Shown here: piece after piece, positions 56,107 to 64,000 of the stretch
Numbering within the stretch: the stretch's first letter is position 1
How the letters are laid out: each line of letters starts with the position of its first letter
Origin: Paracoccus caeni
Lineage (GTDB): Bacteria > Pseudomonadota > Alphaproteobacteria > Rhodobacterales > Rhodobacteraceae
Direction of reading: 5' to 3'
NCBI RefSeq assembly: GCF_016629665.1
Contig: NZ_JAEPRQ010000002.1
Coordinates: forward strand, 372,001 to 436,000
DNA length: 64,000 nt
Translations under genes and position numbers: made by a program
Notes under the pieces: generated by a model
What the model was told of the DNA's origin: nothing
What the model saw: the letters and a program-made list of their open reading frames with translations, nothing else
Database searches by the model: none

Positions 56107-56236
56107 CTTCCATCCTCCCTTGTCCCCGCTCGGGGCGTTCCTCAGCCGGTCCCGATCACACGAGCCTTATCGCGCGCCCGATTCCCAGCCTTCCCTCCAG
56201 TCATGACTTATGCACATGCACACTAATATTTCAATT
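56107..56236 (-). promoter_or_regulatory. Upstream region of the binding-protein gene with shared operator-like motif
   Basis: ACTAATATTTCAATT (56222-56236) matches 14 of 15 bases of the motif at the ilvD/GntR promoter (62180-62194). It overlaps the last codons of the DHDPS-family gene. On the minus strand TTGAAA (56234-56229) inside it could serve as a -35 element, with a weak -10 near 56211-56206. GGAGGG precedes ATG 56106. A candidate internal promoter under the same regulator. Confidence 0.5.
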
Positions 56237-57142
56237 AACACTTTCGCGCAGCAGACCGTTTCGCTGCAGAAAGTCCTGCATCTGCGCCTGCTGCGCGGCG
56301 GTCAGCGGCCATGCGGCAGGCGGGCGGGTTGCCCCACAATCCTGCCCAAGCGCTTGCAGCGCGGCCTTGACCCCGGTGACATTGGTGCCGTTCAGTTCCT
56401 GCGCGCGGACATCCTCGAAGGCGGCCATATCGGCGATCAGGGCGCGGGCCTGTCCGAAATCCCCCGCCTCCAGCGCCGCATGGATCGCAAGCGAGCGTTC
56501 CGGCCAGAGATTGATCAGCCCCGAGGTAAAGCCCCGCGCGCCAACGGCATATAGCGCGGGCGCCCAGACCTCGGCCAGCCCGCCGACCCAGATGACCGAA
56601 GGATCGCAGGCGGCAATCGCCTCGGCCAGCCGCTGCGGGTTCGGCGTCGCCCATTTGACGCCGACCACGCCCGGAATGGCGCAAAGATCGGCAATCGCAG
56701 CGGTGCCGATGGCATCGTTGCGCAGATAAAGCATCAGCGGCAGCCCCTGCCCCGCCTCGGCGATGCGACTGACATAGTCCACCACACCGCGCGGCGCGGC
56801 GAAGGGATCGGGCGGCTGATGCACCATCAGCCCCGCCGCCCCCGCCTCGACTGCTGCCCGCGCCAACCGGCAGGCATCGCCGACCGAGCGTCCGATCCCG
56901 GCCAGAACCGGCGCACGGCCCGCGACCATCGCCACCACTTCGCGGGACATCACCTCGGCCTCATCGACGGTCAGGGCGTAGAATTCCCCCGTATTGCCGT
57001 TGACGACGGGGATATGCATGCCCGCTTCCAGCGCCCGGTCGATGATCGGTTGCAGCCGCGCAGGCGCGATCCGGTCGCCGTCGTCGAAAGGCGTAACCAA
57101 TATCCCAGAGATCCCGGTCAGCGCATCGACAAGCCCGGTCAT
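56231..57142 (-). CDS. DHDPS-family aldolase/dehydratase (second paralogue)
   Basis: 303 residues. ILVTPFDDGDRI, NGNTGEFYALT, Tyr in MLYLRND and the Schiff-base Lys in VVGVKWAT give a complete N-acetylneuraminate lyase/DHDPS active site. Family members cleave or dehydrate 2-keto-3-deoxy sugar acids. It differs from the KdgD-like neighbour in having LYLRND rather than VYNRGQ, so a different substrate is likely. Start overlaps the neighbour's stop by ATGA. Confidence 0.88.
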   Translation of the reverse strand: MTGLVDALTGISGILVTPFDDGDRIAPARLQPIIDRALEAGMHIPVVNGNTGEFYALTVDEAEVMSREVVAMVAGRAPVLAGIGRSVGDACRLARAAVEAGAAGLMVHQPPDPFAAPRGVVDYVSRIAEAGQGLPLMLYLRNDAIGTAAIADLCAIPGVVGVKWATPNPQRLAEAIAACDPSVIWVGGLAEVWAPALYAVGARGFTSGLINLWPERSLAIHAALEAGDFGQARALIADMAAFEDVRAQELNGTNVTGVKAALQALGQDCGATRPPAAWPLTAAQQAQMQDFLQRNGLLRESVN

Positions 57143-58044
57143 TGCGCCGACTCGATCAGCGCCTGCATCATCGCGACCTCTTCCTCGGTCAGATCGGTCA
57201 GCGGCGCGCGCACCGAACCCGCCTCAAATCCGCGCAACCGGACGCCCGCCTTCACGGCAGCCACCGCGTAACCGGCCTTGCGGTCGCGGACCTTGGCGAA
57301 GGGGTAGTAGAAGTCGCGCAGCATCGCCTCGCAGGTGGCATCGTCGCCAGCGGTCATGGCGGCGTGGAATTTCAGCGCCGTTTCCGGAACGAAGTTGAAC
57401 ACCGCCGAGGAATAGGTCGGCATCCCCGCGCCATTATAGGCCTGCGCGAACAGTTCATGCGTGGGCATCCCGCCGATATAGGACAGCCGGTCGCCCAGTG
57501 TCGCGGTGACGCGGCGGACGGTGTCGATATCGCCGGTGCCGTCCTTGAAGCCGATCAGGTTCGGGCATTCGTCAGCCAGTAGCGCAAGCTGTTCCGCCGA
57601 GACCCGCGCCTGCCCGCGATTATAGACGATGACGCCCATATTGGTGGCATTGCAGACGGCGCGGATGCGGGCGGCGATGCCCTCAGCGGGCGCTTCGGTC
57701 AGGTAATGCGGCAAAAGCAGGATGCCGTCGCCACCCGCCGCCTCGATCTCGCGCGCCATGTCACAGGCGATCCGCGTGCCATAGCCGCACCCCGCAATGA
57801 CCGGCGCATCGCCCGCAACCGCGCGTGCGGTGCGAACCACCTCGACCACTTCCGCAGGCGTCAGTGAGAACAGCTCGCCCGTTCCGCCTGCGACGATCAG
57901 CCCGGCGACGGGGTAAGAGGACAGCCATTCCAGATGCGCCGCGAAGGGCTTCGGATTGAACTGATCCTGATCGTCGAAGGGCGTCACCGGAAAGGACAGC
58001 AGGCCGGTGCGGATGATCTCTTGCAGGTCTTTGGGGGCAATCAT
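57139..58044 (-). CDS. KdgD-like 5-dehydro-4-deoxyglucarate/2-keto-3-deoxypentonate dehydratase
   Basis: 301 residues, DHDPS fold. SFPVTPFDDQDQFN, GGTGELFSLT, Tyr in VIVYNRGQ and Lys in IGFKDGTGDID are the typical KdgD arrangement. KdgD dehydrates and decarboxylates 5-keto-4-deoxyglucarate to 2-oxoglutarate semialdehyde; a close relative does the dehydration of 2-keto-3-deoxy-L-arabinonate. With an IlvD-type dehydratase rather than glucarate dehydratase in the operon, the pentonate substrate seems more likely. ATGA overlap with the aldehyde dehydrogenase gene. Confidence 0.88.
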   Translation of the reverse strand: MIAPKDLQEIIRTGLLSFPVTPFDDQDQFNPKPFAAHLEWLSSYPVAGLIVAGGTGELFSLTPAEVVEVVRTARAVAGDAPVIAGCGYGTRIACDMAREIEAAGGDGILLLPHYLTEAPAEGIAARIRAVCNATNMGVIVYNRGQARVSAEQLALLADECPNLIGFKDGTGDIDTVRRVTATLGDRLSYIGGMPTHELFAQAYNGAGMPTYSSAVFNFVPETALKFHAAMTAGDDATCEAMLRDFYYPFAKVRDRKAGYAVAAVKAGVRLRGFEAGSVRAPLTDLTEEEVAMMQALIESAQ

Positions 58045-59573
58045 TGTTGGTCTCCTTGGGGAAGCAAATCCTGAGGCAGCAAGCCTTCGGGGAAGTTCTG
58101 GTAGCTGACGGGGCGCAGGAAGCGGCGGATCGAGAGGGTGCCGACCGAGGTTGCGCCGAAATTGGTGCTGGCCGGATAGGGGCCGCCATGGACCATGGCA
58201 TCGGCAACCTCGACCCCGGTGGGGAAGCCGTTGACCAGCACGCGCCCCGCCTTGCGCTCTAGGATCGGGCGCAGCTTTTGCGCGTCGGCCAGATCGGCGT
58301 CGTCCATGTGGATCGTGGTGGTCAACTGCCCCTCGAAGCCACGGGCCAGCCGCGCCATTTCATCGATATCGCGGACGCGGACGATCAGGCCCAGCGGCCC
58401 GAACACCTCTTCGCCAAGCGCGTGATCCTGCAGGAAAGTCTCGGCGCTGGTCTGATAGAGGTTTGGTCTGACCTCACGACCAGCGCCGTCATGGGTCAGC
58501 ACGGGTTGCACCGCATTCCGCCCGTCAAAGCGCGCCTTGCCGTTGTGATAGGCCTGCGCGATCCCCGGCGTCAGCATCATCTGCGGGCCAACCTGTTCCA
58601 GCGCGGATTTCGCGGCCTCGGTGAAGCGGTCGGCATCCGCGCCGTCCAGCACCACCGCGATGCCCGGATTGGTGCAGAACTGGCCCGCGCCCATGGTCAG
58701 TGAGCCTGCCCAGCCGGTGCCGATCTGATCTGCCCGCGCGGCCATGGCGGCAGGCAGCAGGAACATCGGATTGACCGAGCCAAGCTCACCAAAGAACGGG
58801 ATCGGCTCGGGGCGCGCGGCGCAGAGATCGAACAGCGCCCGGCCACCGGCCAGACTGCCGGTAAAGCCCACCGCCTTGATCAGCGGATGTGTGACCAGCG
58901 CGGTGCCGACATCGCGCTTGCCGCCCTGGATCAGGCTGAAGGTGCCGGGATGCAGATTGCAGGTCGCGATGGCCGCATGGATCGCCTCGGCCACGATCTC
59001 GCCGGTACCGGGATGGGCAGAGTGTCCCTTGACCACCACCGGACAGCCCGCAGCCAAAGCCGCCGCCGTATCGCCGCCCGCCGTCGAGAAGGCCAGCGGG
59101 AAATTCGACGCGCCGAACACCGCGACCGGGCCGATGGGCCGCTCGATCAGTTTCAGATCGGGACGCGGCAGCGGCTGACGATCCGGCAAAGCGGGGTCAT
59201 GGCGGCGGTCGAGATAGTCGCCTTTGCGGATATGCTCGGCGAACAGCCGAAGCTGGCCGGTCGTGCGACCGCGTTCGCCGTTCAGGCGGGCTTCGGGAAG
59301 GCCGGTCTCCTGCGTGCCGATTTCGGTGATGGCCTCGGCGCGCGCCTCGATCTCATCGGCGATGGCGTCGAGAAAGCGGGCGCGATCCTCGCGGCTTGAA
59401 TAGCCATAGGACCAGAACGCCTCTTCCGCCGCCTCACAGGCGCGGTTCACCAGATCGACCGTGCCGACCGAGAAGTCGTGCGCCGGGCCATGCGCCGGTT
59501 CGCTGGAAAAGCGCTGATCCGTGGCGATCCATTCGCCTGCGATCAGGTGCTTGCCGTGGGGGGTGAAGCTCAT
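58041..59573 (-). CDS. 2-oxoglutarate semialdehyde (2,5-dioxovalerate) dehydrogenase, NADP-type ALDH
   Basis: 510 residues. FGASNFPLAFSTAGGDTAAALAAG is distinctive of the 2,5-dioxopentanoate branch, FFGELGSVNP holds the general base Glu and GQFCTNPG the catalytic Cys. Oxidises 2-oxoglutarate semialdehyde from the KdgD step to 2-oxoglutarate. AAGGA lies before ATG 59573. A 92-nt gap separates it from the RraA-like gene. Confidence 0.92.
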   Translation of the reverse strand: MSFTPHGKHLIAGEWIATDQRFSSEPAHGPAHDFSVGTVDLVNRACEAAEEAFWSYGYSSREDRARFLDAIADEIEARAEAITEIGTQETGLPEARLNGERGRTTGQLRLFAEHIRKGDYLDRRHDPALPDRQPLPRPDLKLIERPIGPVAVFGASNFPLAFSTAGGDTAAALAAGCPVVVKGHSAHPGTGEIVAEAIHAAIATCNLHPGTFSLIQGGKRDVGTALVTHPLIKAVGFTGSLAGGRALFDLCAARPEPIPFFGELGSVNPMFLLPAAMAARADQIGTGWAGSLTMGAGQFCTNPGIAVVLDGADADRFTEAAKSALEQVGPQMMLTPGIAQAYHNGKARFDGRNAVQPVLTHDGAGREVRPNLYQTSAETFLQDHALGEEVFGPLGLIVRVRDIDEMARLARGFEGQLTTTIHMDDADLADAQKLRPILERKAGRVLVNGFPTGVEVADAMVHGGPYPASTNFGATSVGTLSIRRFLRPVSYQNFPEGLLPQDLLPQGDQQ

Positions 59574-59665
59574 CAGATGGTCCTTTCAGGCATGGCAGAG
59601 CCAGCGCGCTGCCGGGCCTGCCCGTGCGCTGTCCTGCCGTGATGGTCGAGAATACGGGCGATCCG

Positions 59666-60391
59666 TCAGCGCCCGGTGCGCGACCGCCATTCCTCGTATT
59701 TCTTCAGGTTCTCGTCCTTGGTGGCGGGATAAAGCCCGATGATCGGGGCACCGCCCTGCACTTCCTCCAGCACGAAATCCTCGAAACTTTCCATGCCGGT
59801 GCATTCCTCGGCAATCTCGTCGGCCAGATGGGCCGGGATCACCATCACCCCGTCCTTGTCGCCGACCATGATGTCGCCCGGAAAGACCGGCGCATCTCCG
59901 CAGGAAATCGGCACATTGATATCCAGCGCCTCATGCAGCGTCAGGTTGGTCGGCGCCGATGACTTGGCGAAATACGCGGGCATGTCCAGCCGCCCGATCC
60001 CCTCGGCATCGCGCATCCCGGCATCGGTGACGACCCCCGCCGCACCGCGCATGGCCAGCCGGGTGATCAGGATCGACCCCGCCGTCGCCGCGCGGGCATC
60101 CTTGCGCCCGTCCATGACCAGCACATGCCCTTCGGGGCAAGTCTCGACCGCGACCCGCTGCGGATGGTCGGGATTGCGGAAAACGGTGATCGGGTTGCGA
60201 TCTTCCCGCGCCGGAATGTAGCGCAAGGTGAAGGCCGGGCCGACCATGTTCTCATCCTTCGGCGCGACCGGGATCACGCCCTGGATGAACTGATTTCGTA
60301 GCCCGCGTTTGAACAATGCCGTCGCAATCGAGGCGGTCGAGACCTTTTTTAGCTTCTCGCGGGTCTGGTCGGAAAGTGAGTGTTCGCTCAT
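59666..60391 (-). CDS. RraA-family protein (aldolase/decarboxylase-like)
   Basis: 241 residues from ATG 60391, with GAGGA upstream. KVSTASIATALFKRG, GPAFTLRYIP, VLVMDGRKDARAATAGSIL, GVVTDAGMRDAEG and GDIMVGDKDGVMVIP are the RraA/HMG-aldolase core, with the metal-contact Asp and Arg. Some members are 4-hydroxy-4-methyl-2-oxoglutarate aldolases or oxaloacetate decarboxylases; others inhibit RNase E. In this operon a sugar-acid role is more likely than RNA regulation. Confidence 0.85.
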   Translation of the reverse strand: MSEHSLSDQTREKLKKVSTASIATALFKRGLRNQFIQGVIPVAPKDENMVGPAFTLRYIPAREDRNPITVFRNPDHPQRVAVETCPEGHVLVMDGRKDARAATAGSILITRLAMRGAAGVVTDAGMRDAEGIGRLDMPAYFAKSSAPTNLTLHEALDINVPISCGDAPVFPGDIMVGDKDGVMVIPAHLADEIAEECTGMESFEDFVLEEVQGGAPIIGLYPATKDENLKKYEEWRSRTGR

Positions 60392-60398
60392 GATATCC

Positions 60399-62132
60399 TC
60401 AGAAGATGTCCGGCTCGCCCGCGCTGCGGCCAAAGTCGGATTGCAGGAAATCGAAGTCGCAGCCCTGATCGGCCTGCGTCACATGGCGCTGGAACATCCA
60501 GCCGTAACCTCTGTCGTAAAGCGGCTGCGGGGCCTGCCATGCGGCACGGCGGGCGGCCAGCTCTTCGTCGCCGACCAGCATGTCCAGCCGCCGGTTCGGC
60601 AGATCCAGCCGCACGATATCGCCGGTTTTCAGCAGCGCCAGCGGCCCGCCGACATGGCTTTCAGGCGCGACATGCAGCACGCAGGCGCCGTAAGAGGTGC
60701 CCGACATCCGCGCATCCGAGATCCGCAGCATGTCGCGATGACCCTGCTTGATGAGTGCCTTCGGGATCGGCAGCATCCCCCATTCCGGAAAACCCGGCCC
60801 GCCCTGCGGTCCCGCATTGCGTAGGACCAGTACCGTATCGGGCGTCACCTGAAGGCTTTCATCGTCGATCGCCTTCTTCATCTCGGGGTAGCTGTCAAAG
60901 ACCAGCGCCGGGCCTTCATGGACGTGATATTTCGGGTCGCAGGCGGCTGGCTTGATCACTGCACCATCGGGGCACAGATTGCCGCGAAGAACCGCAAGCG
61001 AGCCTTCGGCATAGACCGGGTTCGACAGCGGGCGGATCACATCGTCATTATAGACCTGCGCGCCTTCAAGGTTCTCTCCCATGGTCTTGCCGGTGACGGT
61101 CAGGCAGGTAAGATCCAGCCGATCCTCGATCTGCCGCATCAGCCCGCGCAGCCCGCCCGCATAGTAGAAATCTTCCATCAGATAGTCCTTGCCCGAGGGC
61201 CGGACATTGGCGATCAGCGGCGTTATCCGGCCAAGCGCATCAAGGTCATCCAGCGTCAGGTTCACCCCCGCACGCCGCGCCATCGCGATCAGATGGACCA
61301 CTGCATTGGTCGAGCAGCCGGTTGCCATCGCCACCACGGCGGCATTGCGACAGGCGGCCTCGGTCACGATCTTGGCGGGGGTCAGGTCCTCCCAGACCAT
61401 CTCGACAATGCGGCGGCCACATTCCGCGCCCATGCGCTGATGGTTGCTGTCCACCGCCGGGATCGAGGAGGCGCCGGGCAGCGTGATCCCCATGGCATCC
61501 GCAATCGCCGTCATCGTCGAGGCGGTGCCCATCGTCATGCAGACCCCGGCAGACCGGGCGATTCCGCCCTGCACGCCAAGCCATTCCTCATCCGAGATAT
61601 TCCCGGCGCGGCGCTCGTCCCAATATTTCCACGCATCAGATCCCGATCCAAGGATCTTGCCCGCATAATTCCCGCGCAGCATCGGCCCGGCAGGCAGGTA
61701 GATCATCGGCACGCCCGCACTGATCGCGCCCATCACCAGCCCCGGCGTGGTCTTGTCGCAGCCGCCCATCAGCACCACACCGTCCAGCGGGTGAGACCGG
61801 ATCATCTCTTCCGTCTCCATCGCCAGCATGTTGCGGTAAAGCATCGAGGTCGGCTTGGTGAAACTTTCATCGACCGACAGAGACGGCATCTCGACCGGCA
61901 GCCCACCGCCTTGCAGCACACCGCGCCGCACATCCTTGGCGCGTTCGCGGAAATGGGAATGGCAGGTGTTCAGTTCCGACCAGGTATTGAGGATGCCGAT
62001 GATCGGCTTGTCGCGAAAATCCTCTTCGCCATAGCCAAGCTGCATCATCCGCGACCGATGTCCGAAACTGCGCAGATCGTCAGGTGCGAACCACCGGGCA
62101 GACCGCAGATCCGCCGGATTTCGTGCCGCCAT
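60399..62132 (-). CDS. IlvD/Edd-family sugar acid dehydratase (L-arabinonate/pentonate type)
   Basis: 577 residues from ATG 62132, preceded by GAGGAGGGGGA. Cys residues for the Fe-S cluster: NTCHSH, MGGCDKTTPG and GCSTNAVVHL; RSAGVCMTMGTASTM is also family-typical. Length and sequence fit pentonate dehydratases (AraC/L-arabinonate, D-xylonate) rather than valine-pathway IlvD. Produces 2-keto-3-deoxy-pentonate. First gene of the leftward operon; an in-frame ATG at 62162 is too far upstream of the family start. Confidence 0.9.
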   Translation of the reverse strand: MAARNPADLRSARWFAPDDLRSFGHRSRMMQLGYGEEDFRDKPIIGILNTWSELNTCHSHFRERAKDVRRGVLQGGGLPVEMPSLSVDESFTKPTSMLYRNMLAMETEEMIRSHPLDGVVLMGGCDKTTPGLVMGAISAGVPMIYLPAGPMLRGNYAGKILGSGSDAWKYWDERRAGNISDEEWLGVQGGIARSAGVCMTMGTASTMTAIADAMGITLPGASSIPAVDSNHQRMGAECGRRIVEMVWEDLTPAKIVTEAACRNAAVVAMATGCSTNAVVHLIAMARRAGVNLTLDDLDALGRITPLIANVRPSGKDYLMEDFYYAGGLRGLMRQIEDRLDLTCLTVTGKTMGENLEGAQVYNDDVIRPLSNPVYAEGSLAVLRGNLCPDGAVIKPAACDPKYHVHEGPALVFDSYPEMKKAIDDESLQVTPDTVLVLRNAGPQGGPGFPEWGMLPIPKALIKQGHRDMLRISDARMSGTSYGACVLHVAPESHVGGPLALLKTGDIVRLDLPNRRLDMLVGDEELAARRAAWQAPQPLYDRGYGWMFQRHVTQADQGCDFDFLQSDFGRSAGEPDIF

Positions 62133-62179
62133 CTTCCCCCTCCTCTTCCACGCCGGAATCATTCGGCGCCATCCGCAAT

Positions 62180-62209
62180 ACTAATATTTCAGTTGGAGAG
62201 TTATATCAA
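62180..62209 (-). promoter_or_regulatory. ilvD-operon promoter overlapped by operator-like motif
   Basis: On the minus strand TTGATA (62209-62204), a 17-nt spacer and TATTAG (62186-62181) form a good sigma70 promoter. The motif ACTAATATTTCAGTT (62180-62194) covers the -10 box, as an operator would. For the divergent GntR gene, TTGGAG (62193-62198), 17 nt and TATTTG form a weaker promoter. Regulator binding would therefore affect both genes. Confidence 0.65.
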
Positions 62210-62276
62210 TAGCTATATTTGTATCGTTGTGCATCAGATCGGGCAGAATTATTGTCGAACCAGAAAGGGTGATCCC

Positions 62277-62990
62277 ATGAACACATCGCTTGCCTCGACC
62301 TTCGGCTTGTCAGACCCTCATGCCGCGACGCTTCCGGGCGGCACGGTGCAGCGGGTCTATGATGACCTGCGCAAGCGGATCATCACCCTTGCGCTTCCGC
62401 CCGACACCACCCTGTCGCGCAGCGATCTGACCGAGACTTATGAAGTCAGCCAGACCCCGATCCGCGAGGCGATGCAGCTTTTGAAACAAGAGGGGCTGGT
62501 CCGCATCTATCCGCAGTCGAAGACGGTGGTGACGCGCATCGACGTGCCGCAGATCTACGAGGCGCATTTCCTGCGTGTCGCGCTTGAAACCGAGGTGTGC
62601 CGCAGGCTGGCGGCAGCGCAGGATCATGCGACGGCATCGCGGGCGCGTTCTATCATCAAGATGCAGGAAGCGGTCTCCGACGACCCCGACCAGATCGCCA
62701 TTTTTCAGGAACTGGATGAGTTGTTTCACCAGACGCTGTTCGCCGGGCTGAAGCGCGGCGGGTTGCATCAGTTGATCCGCGAAAGGTCCGGCCATCTGGA
62801 ACGGGTGCGGCGTCTGCATCTGCCGGAAAAGGGCAAGGTGATGAACATCCTCTCGGGGCATCGCGCAATCGTCGATGCAATCGGCGCAGGCGATGAGGAT
62901 GCGGCGGTCGCGGGCATCCGGGCGCATTTGAGCCAGACCGTCGCCAAGGTCGAAGAACTGCGTCAGGAATTTCCGCATTATTTTGTGTGA
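62277..62990 (+). CDS. GntR-family (FadR/FCD) transcriptional regulator
   Basis: 237 residues from ATG 62277. N-terminal winged helix: VYDDLRKRIITLALPP, DLTETYEVSQTPIREAMQLL and EGLVRIYPQSKT. C-terminal FCD ligand domain with ALETEVCRRLA, DELFHQTLFAG, GHRAIVDAIGAGDEDAA and IRAHL, whose Asp and His residues usually bind a metal and an organic acid. Divergent from the ilvD operon, so probably its sugar-acid-responsive repressor. An upstream open frame from 60918 is antisense to ilvD and is not used. Confidence 0.92.
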   Translation: MNTSLASTFGLSDPHAATLPGGTVQRVYDDLRKRIITLALPPDTTLSRSDLTETYEVSQTPIREAMQLLKQEGLVRIYPQSKTVVTRIDVPQIYEAHFLRVALETEVCRRLAAAQDHATASRARSIIKMQEAVSDDPDQIAIFQELDELFHQTLFAGLKRGGLHQLIRERSGHLERVRRLHLPEKGKVMNILSGHRAIVDAIGAGDEDAAVAGIRAHLSQTVAKVEELRQEFPHYFV

Positions 62991-62993
62991 GGC

Positions 62994-63066
62994 GGTGCGT
63001 GCGGAGCACGCACCCTACGGCGGGGGTTAAAGCACCCGCCCGGAATCAAGGTGCGTGAAACGCACC
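62994..63066. repeat. Pair of REP-like palindromes with GGTGCGT core
   Basis: GGTGCGTGC (62994-63002) pairs with GCACGCACC (63006-63014) around GGA. GGTGCGT (63050-63056) pairs with ACGCACC (63060-63066) around GAA. They begin 4 nt after the GntR stop. Both share the same arm sequence, which points to a dispersed palindromic repeat family; no T-run follows, so they are not classical terminators. The remaining gap to 63221 shows nothing else. Confidence 0.65.
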
Positions 63067-63221
63067 GCCGGGCAGTGCACAGCCGCCCCCGGCTGGGCAC
63101 TTTGGTGATGTTCCGCGCAACAGATATGGACGGCGGGACTGCACCATAAAGCGTTCAGAACAAGCGTAGCAGGTGCCCAACCGCTGCTGTGCCCTGCCCT
63201 CTGCTTTGATTGGGAATGCCC

Positions 63222-64000
63222 TCAGTTCACCGGCGTCAGCACCGGCTTACCGGCAAAGAACGCTGCCAGATTGTCCAGCGTCAGTTGCGCCATTGCGTCC
63301 CGCGTTTCCTCGGTGCCGCTGGCATGGTGCGGATAAACCACCACATTCGGCAGCGCCGTCAGCACCGGGTCCGGGTTCGGCTCATCCAGATAAACGTCAA
63401 GCCCGGCCGAGGCGATCCGCCCCGCCTGCAAGGCCGCGATCAGTGCCGCCTCATCCACCACGGTCCCGCGTGAGATATTGATCAGCGTGCCCTCCGGCCC
63501 AAGCGCGTCGATCACGGCGGCCGAGATCAGCCCCTCGGTCCCTGCCCCGCCCGGCGTCGCGATCAGCAGCACATCTGCCCAGTCCGCCAATGCCACCGGA
63601 TCAGCGAAATAGGCATGGTCCACGCCCGCCTTCTGGCTGCGGCCCGAATAGCCGATCTCCATGCCCAAGACCTCGCAGCGACGGGCAATGGCCTTGCCGA
63701 TATTGCCAAGCCCGACGATCCCGGCCCGCTTGCCCTTGGCCGAGGTGGTCAGCGGGAACATCCCTTGCCGCCCCCACTCACCCGAGCGAACATAGGCATC
63801 AGCCTCGATCAGCCTGCGCCGTGCGGCCAGCATCAGCGTCAGCGCCATATCGGCCACGTCATCGACCAGCGCATCCGAGGTATTGGTCAGCCGGATGCCG
63901 CGCCGGGTCATCTCGGGCAGGTCCATCTGATCGAAGCCGGCCGAGGAACAGGCGGCAAGGCGCAGGTTCGGCAATTGATCCAGAAACGCCCGGTCCACGG
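63222..64000 (-). CDS. D-2-hydroxyacid dehydrogenase (GhrB/glyoxylate reductase-like), N-terminus beyond window
   Basis: About 259 residues visible; family length is about 310-330, so the start lies past the right edge. GLGNIGKAIARR is the NAD(P) motif, SRGTVVDE holds the substrate Arg, DVYLDEP the Glu and YPHHASGTEE the His of the catalytic set. Reduces glyoxylate, hydroxypyruvate or other 2-keto acids. Same strand as the sugar-acid operon but separated by the GntR gene, so not the same transcript. Confidence 0.9.
   Translation of the reverse strand, partial: VDRAFLDQLPNLRLAACSSAGFDQMDLPEMTRRGIRLTNTSDALVDDVADMALTLMLAARRRLIEADAYVRSGEWGRQGMFPLTTSAKGKRAGIVGLGNIGKAIARRCEVLGMEIGYSGRSQKAGVDHAYFADPVALADWADVLLIATPGGAGTEGLISAAVIDALGPEGTLINISRGTVVDEAALIAALQAGRIASAGLDVYLDEPNPDPVLTALPNVVVYPHHASGTEETRDAMAQLTLDNLAAFFAGKPVLTPVN

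Overview
The window is GC-rich (roughly 65% by eye), almost fully coding, and full of 4-nt ATGA start/stop overlaps. RsmD, SMC, a GNAT/FemAB-like protein, RidA and a DmdB/AlkK-like acyl-CoA ligase look alphaproteobacterial, most like Rhodobacterales (Paracoccus or a relative). That assignment rests on overall protein character, not on a marker alignment. I saw no rRNA, tRNA, CRISPR array, insertion sequence or phage gene.

Region A (1-29270) is a hybrid NRPS/PKS cluster. A fatty acyl-AMP ligase (cut by the left edge) points left. Diverging from it is a tightly coupled rightward operon: C-A-T-R NRPS with a TubC-type docking domain, SAM methyltransferase, stand-alone class III aminotransferase, MbtH-like protein, two unrecognised small proteins, a C-T didomain protein, a PKS (KS-AT-degenerate KR-ACP), C-A-T (Ala-like code), C-A-T-C-A-T-E (Gly code, then Ala-like code plus epimerase), a second C-T protein and a type II thioesterase. 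The parts match a split version of the iturin/mycosubtilin starter logic: fatty acid activation, malonyl extension, beta-ketone kept, transamination to a beta-amino acyl chain, then a short peptide. An active-looking reductase domain suggests release as an aldehyde or alcohol. I read it as an uncharacterised lipopeptide pathway.

Region B (29371-39960) holds a YcxB-like membrane protein, a 1152-residue acidic Gly/Leu/Asp-rich repeat protein without a signal peptide, and a type I secretion set (TolC-like, LapB/HlyB-like ABC transporter with degenerate C39 domain, HlyD-like adaptor). The set ends in a small single-POTRA Omp85 protein. The repeat protein is the likely secreted substrate, analogous to LapA/BapA-type biofilm systems; the Omp85 partner is unusual.

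Region C (39973-53458) is mostly housekeeping: DUF305 metallochaperone-like protein, RsmD, ferredoxin-reductase-like flavoprotein, peroxiredoxin, P-loop protein, two membrane proteins, GNAT-like protein, SMC, YbjN-like protein, RidA, glycerophosphodiesterase and an acyl-CoA synthetase with palindromes in its leader.

Region D (53474-62990) is a leftward sugar-acid (probably pentonate) catabolic operon: IlvD/Edd dehydratase, RraA-like protein, 2-oxoglutarate semialdehyde dehydrogenase, KdgD-like and second DHDPS-family enzymes, a periplasmic binding protein and an Ldh-family dehydrogenase. A divergent GntR regulator lies at its head, and a shared 15-bp motif next to both the ilvD and the binding-protein genes suggests its operator. 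The right edge has paired REP-like palindromes and a partial 2-hydroxyacid dehydrogenase.
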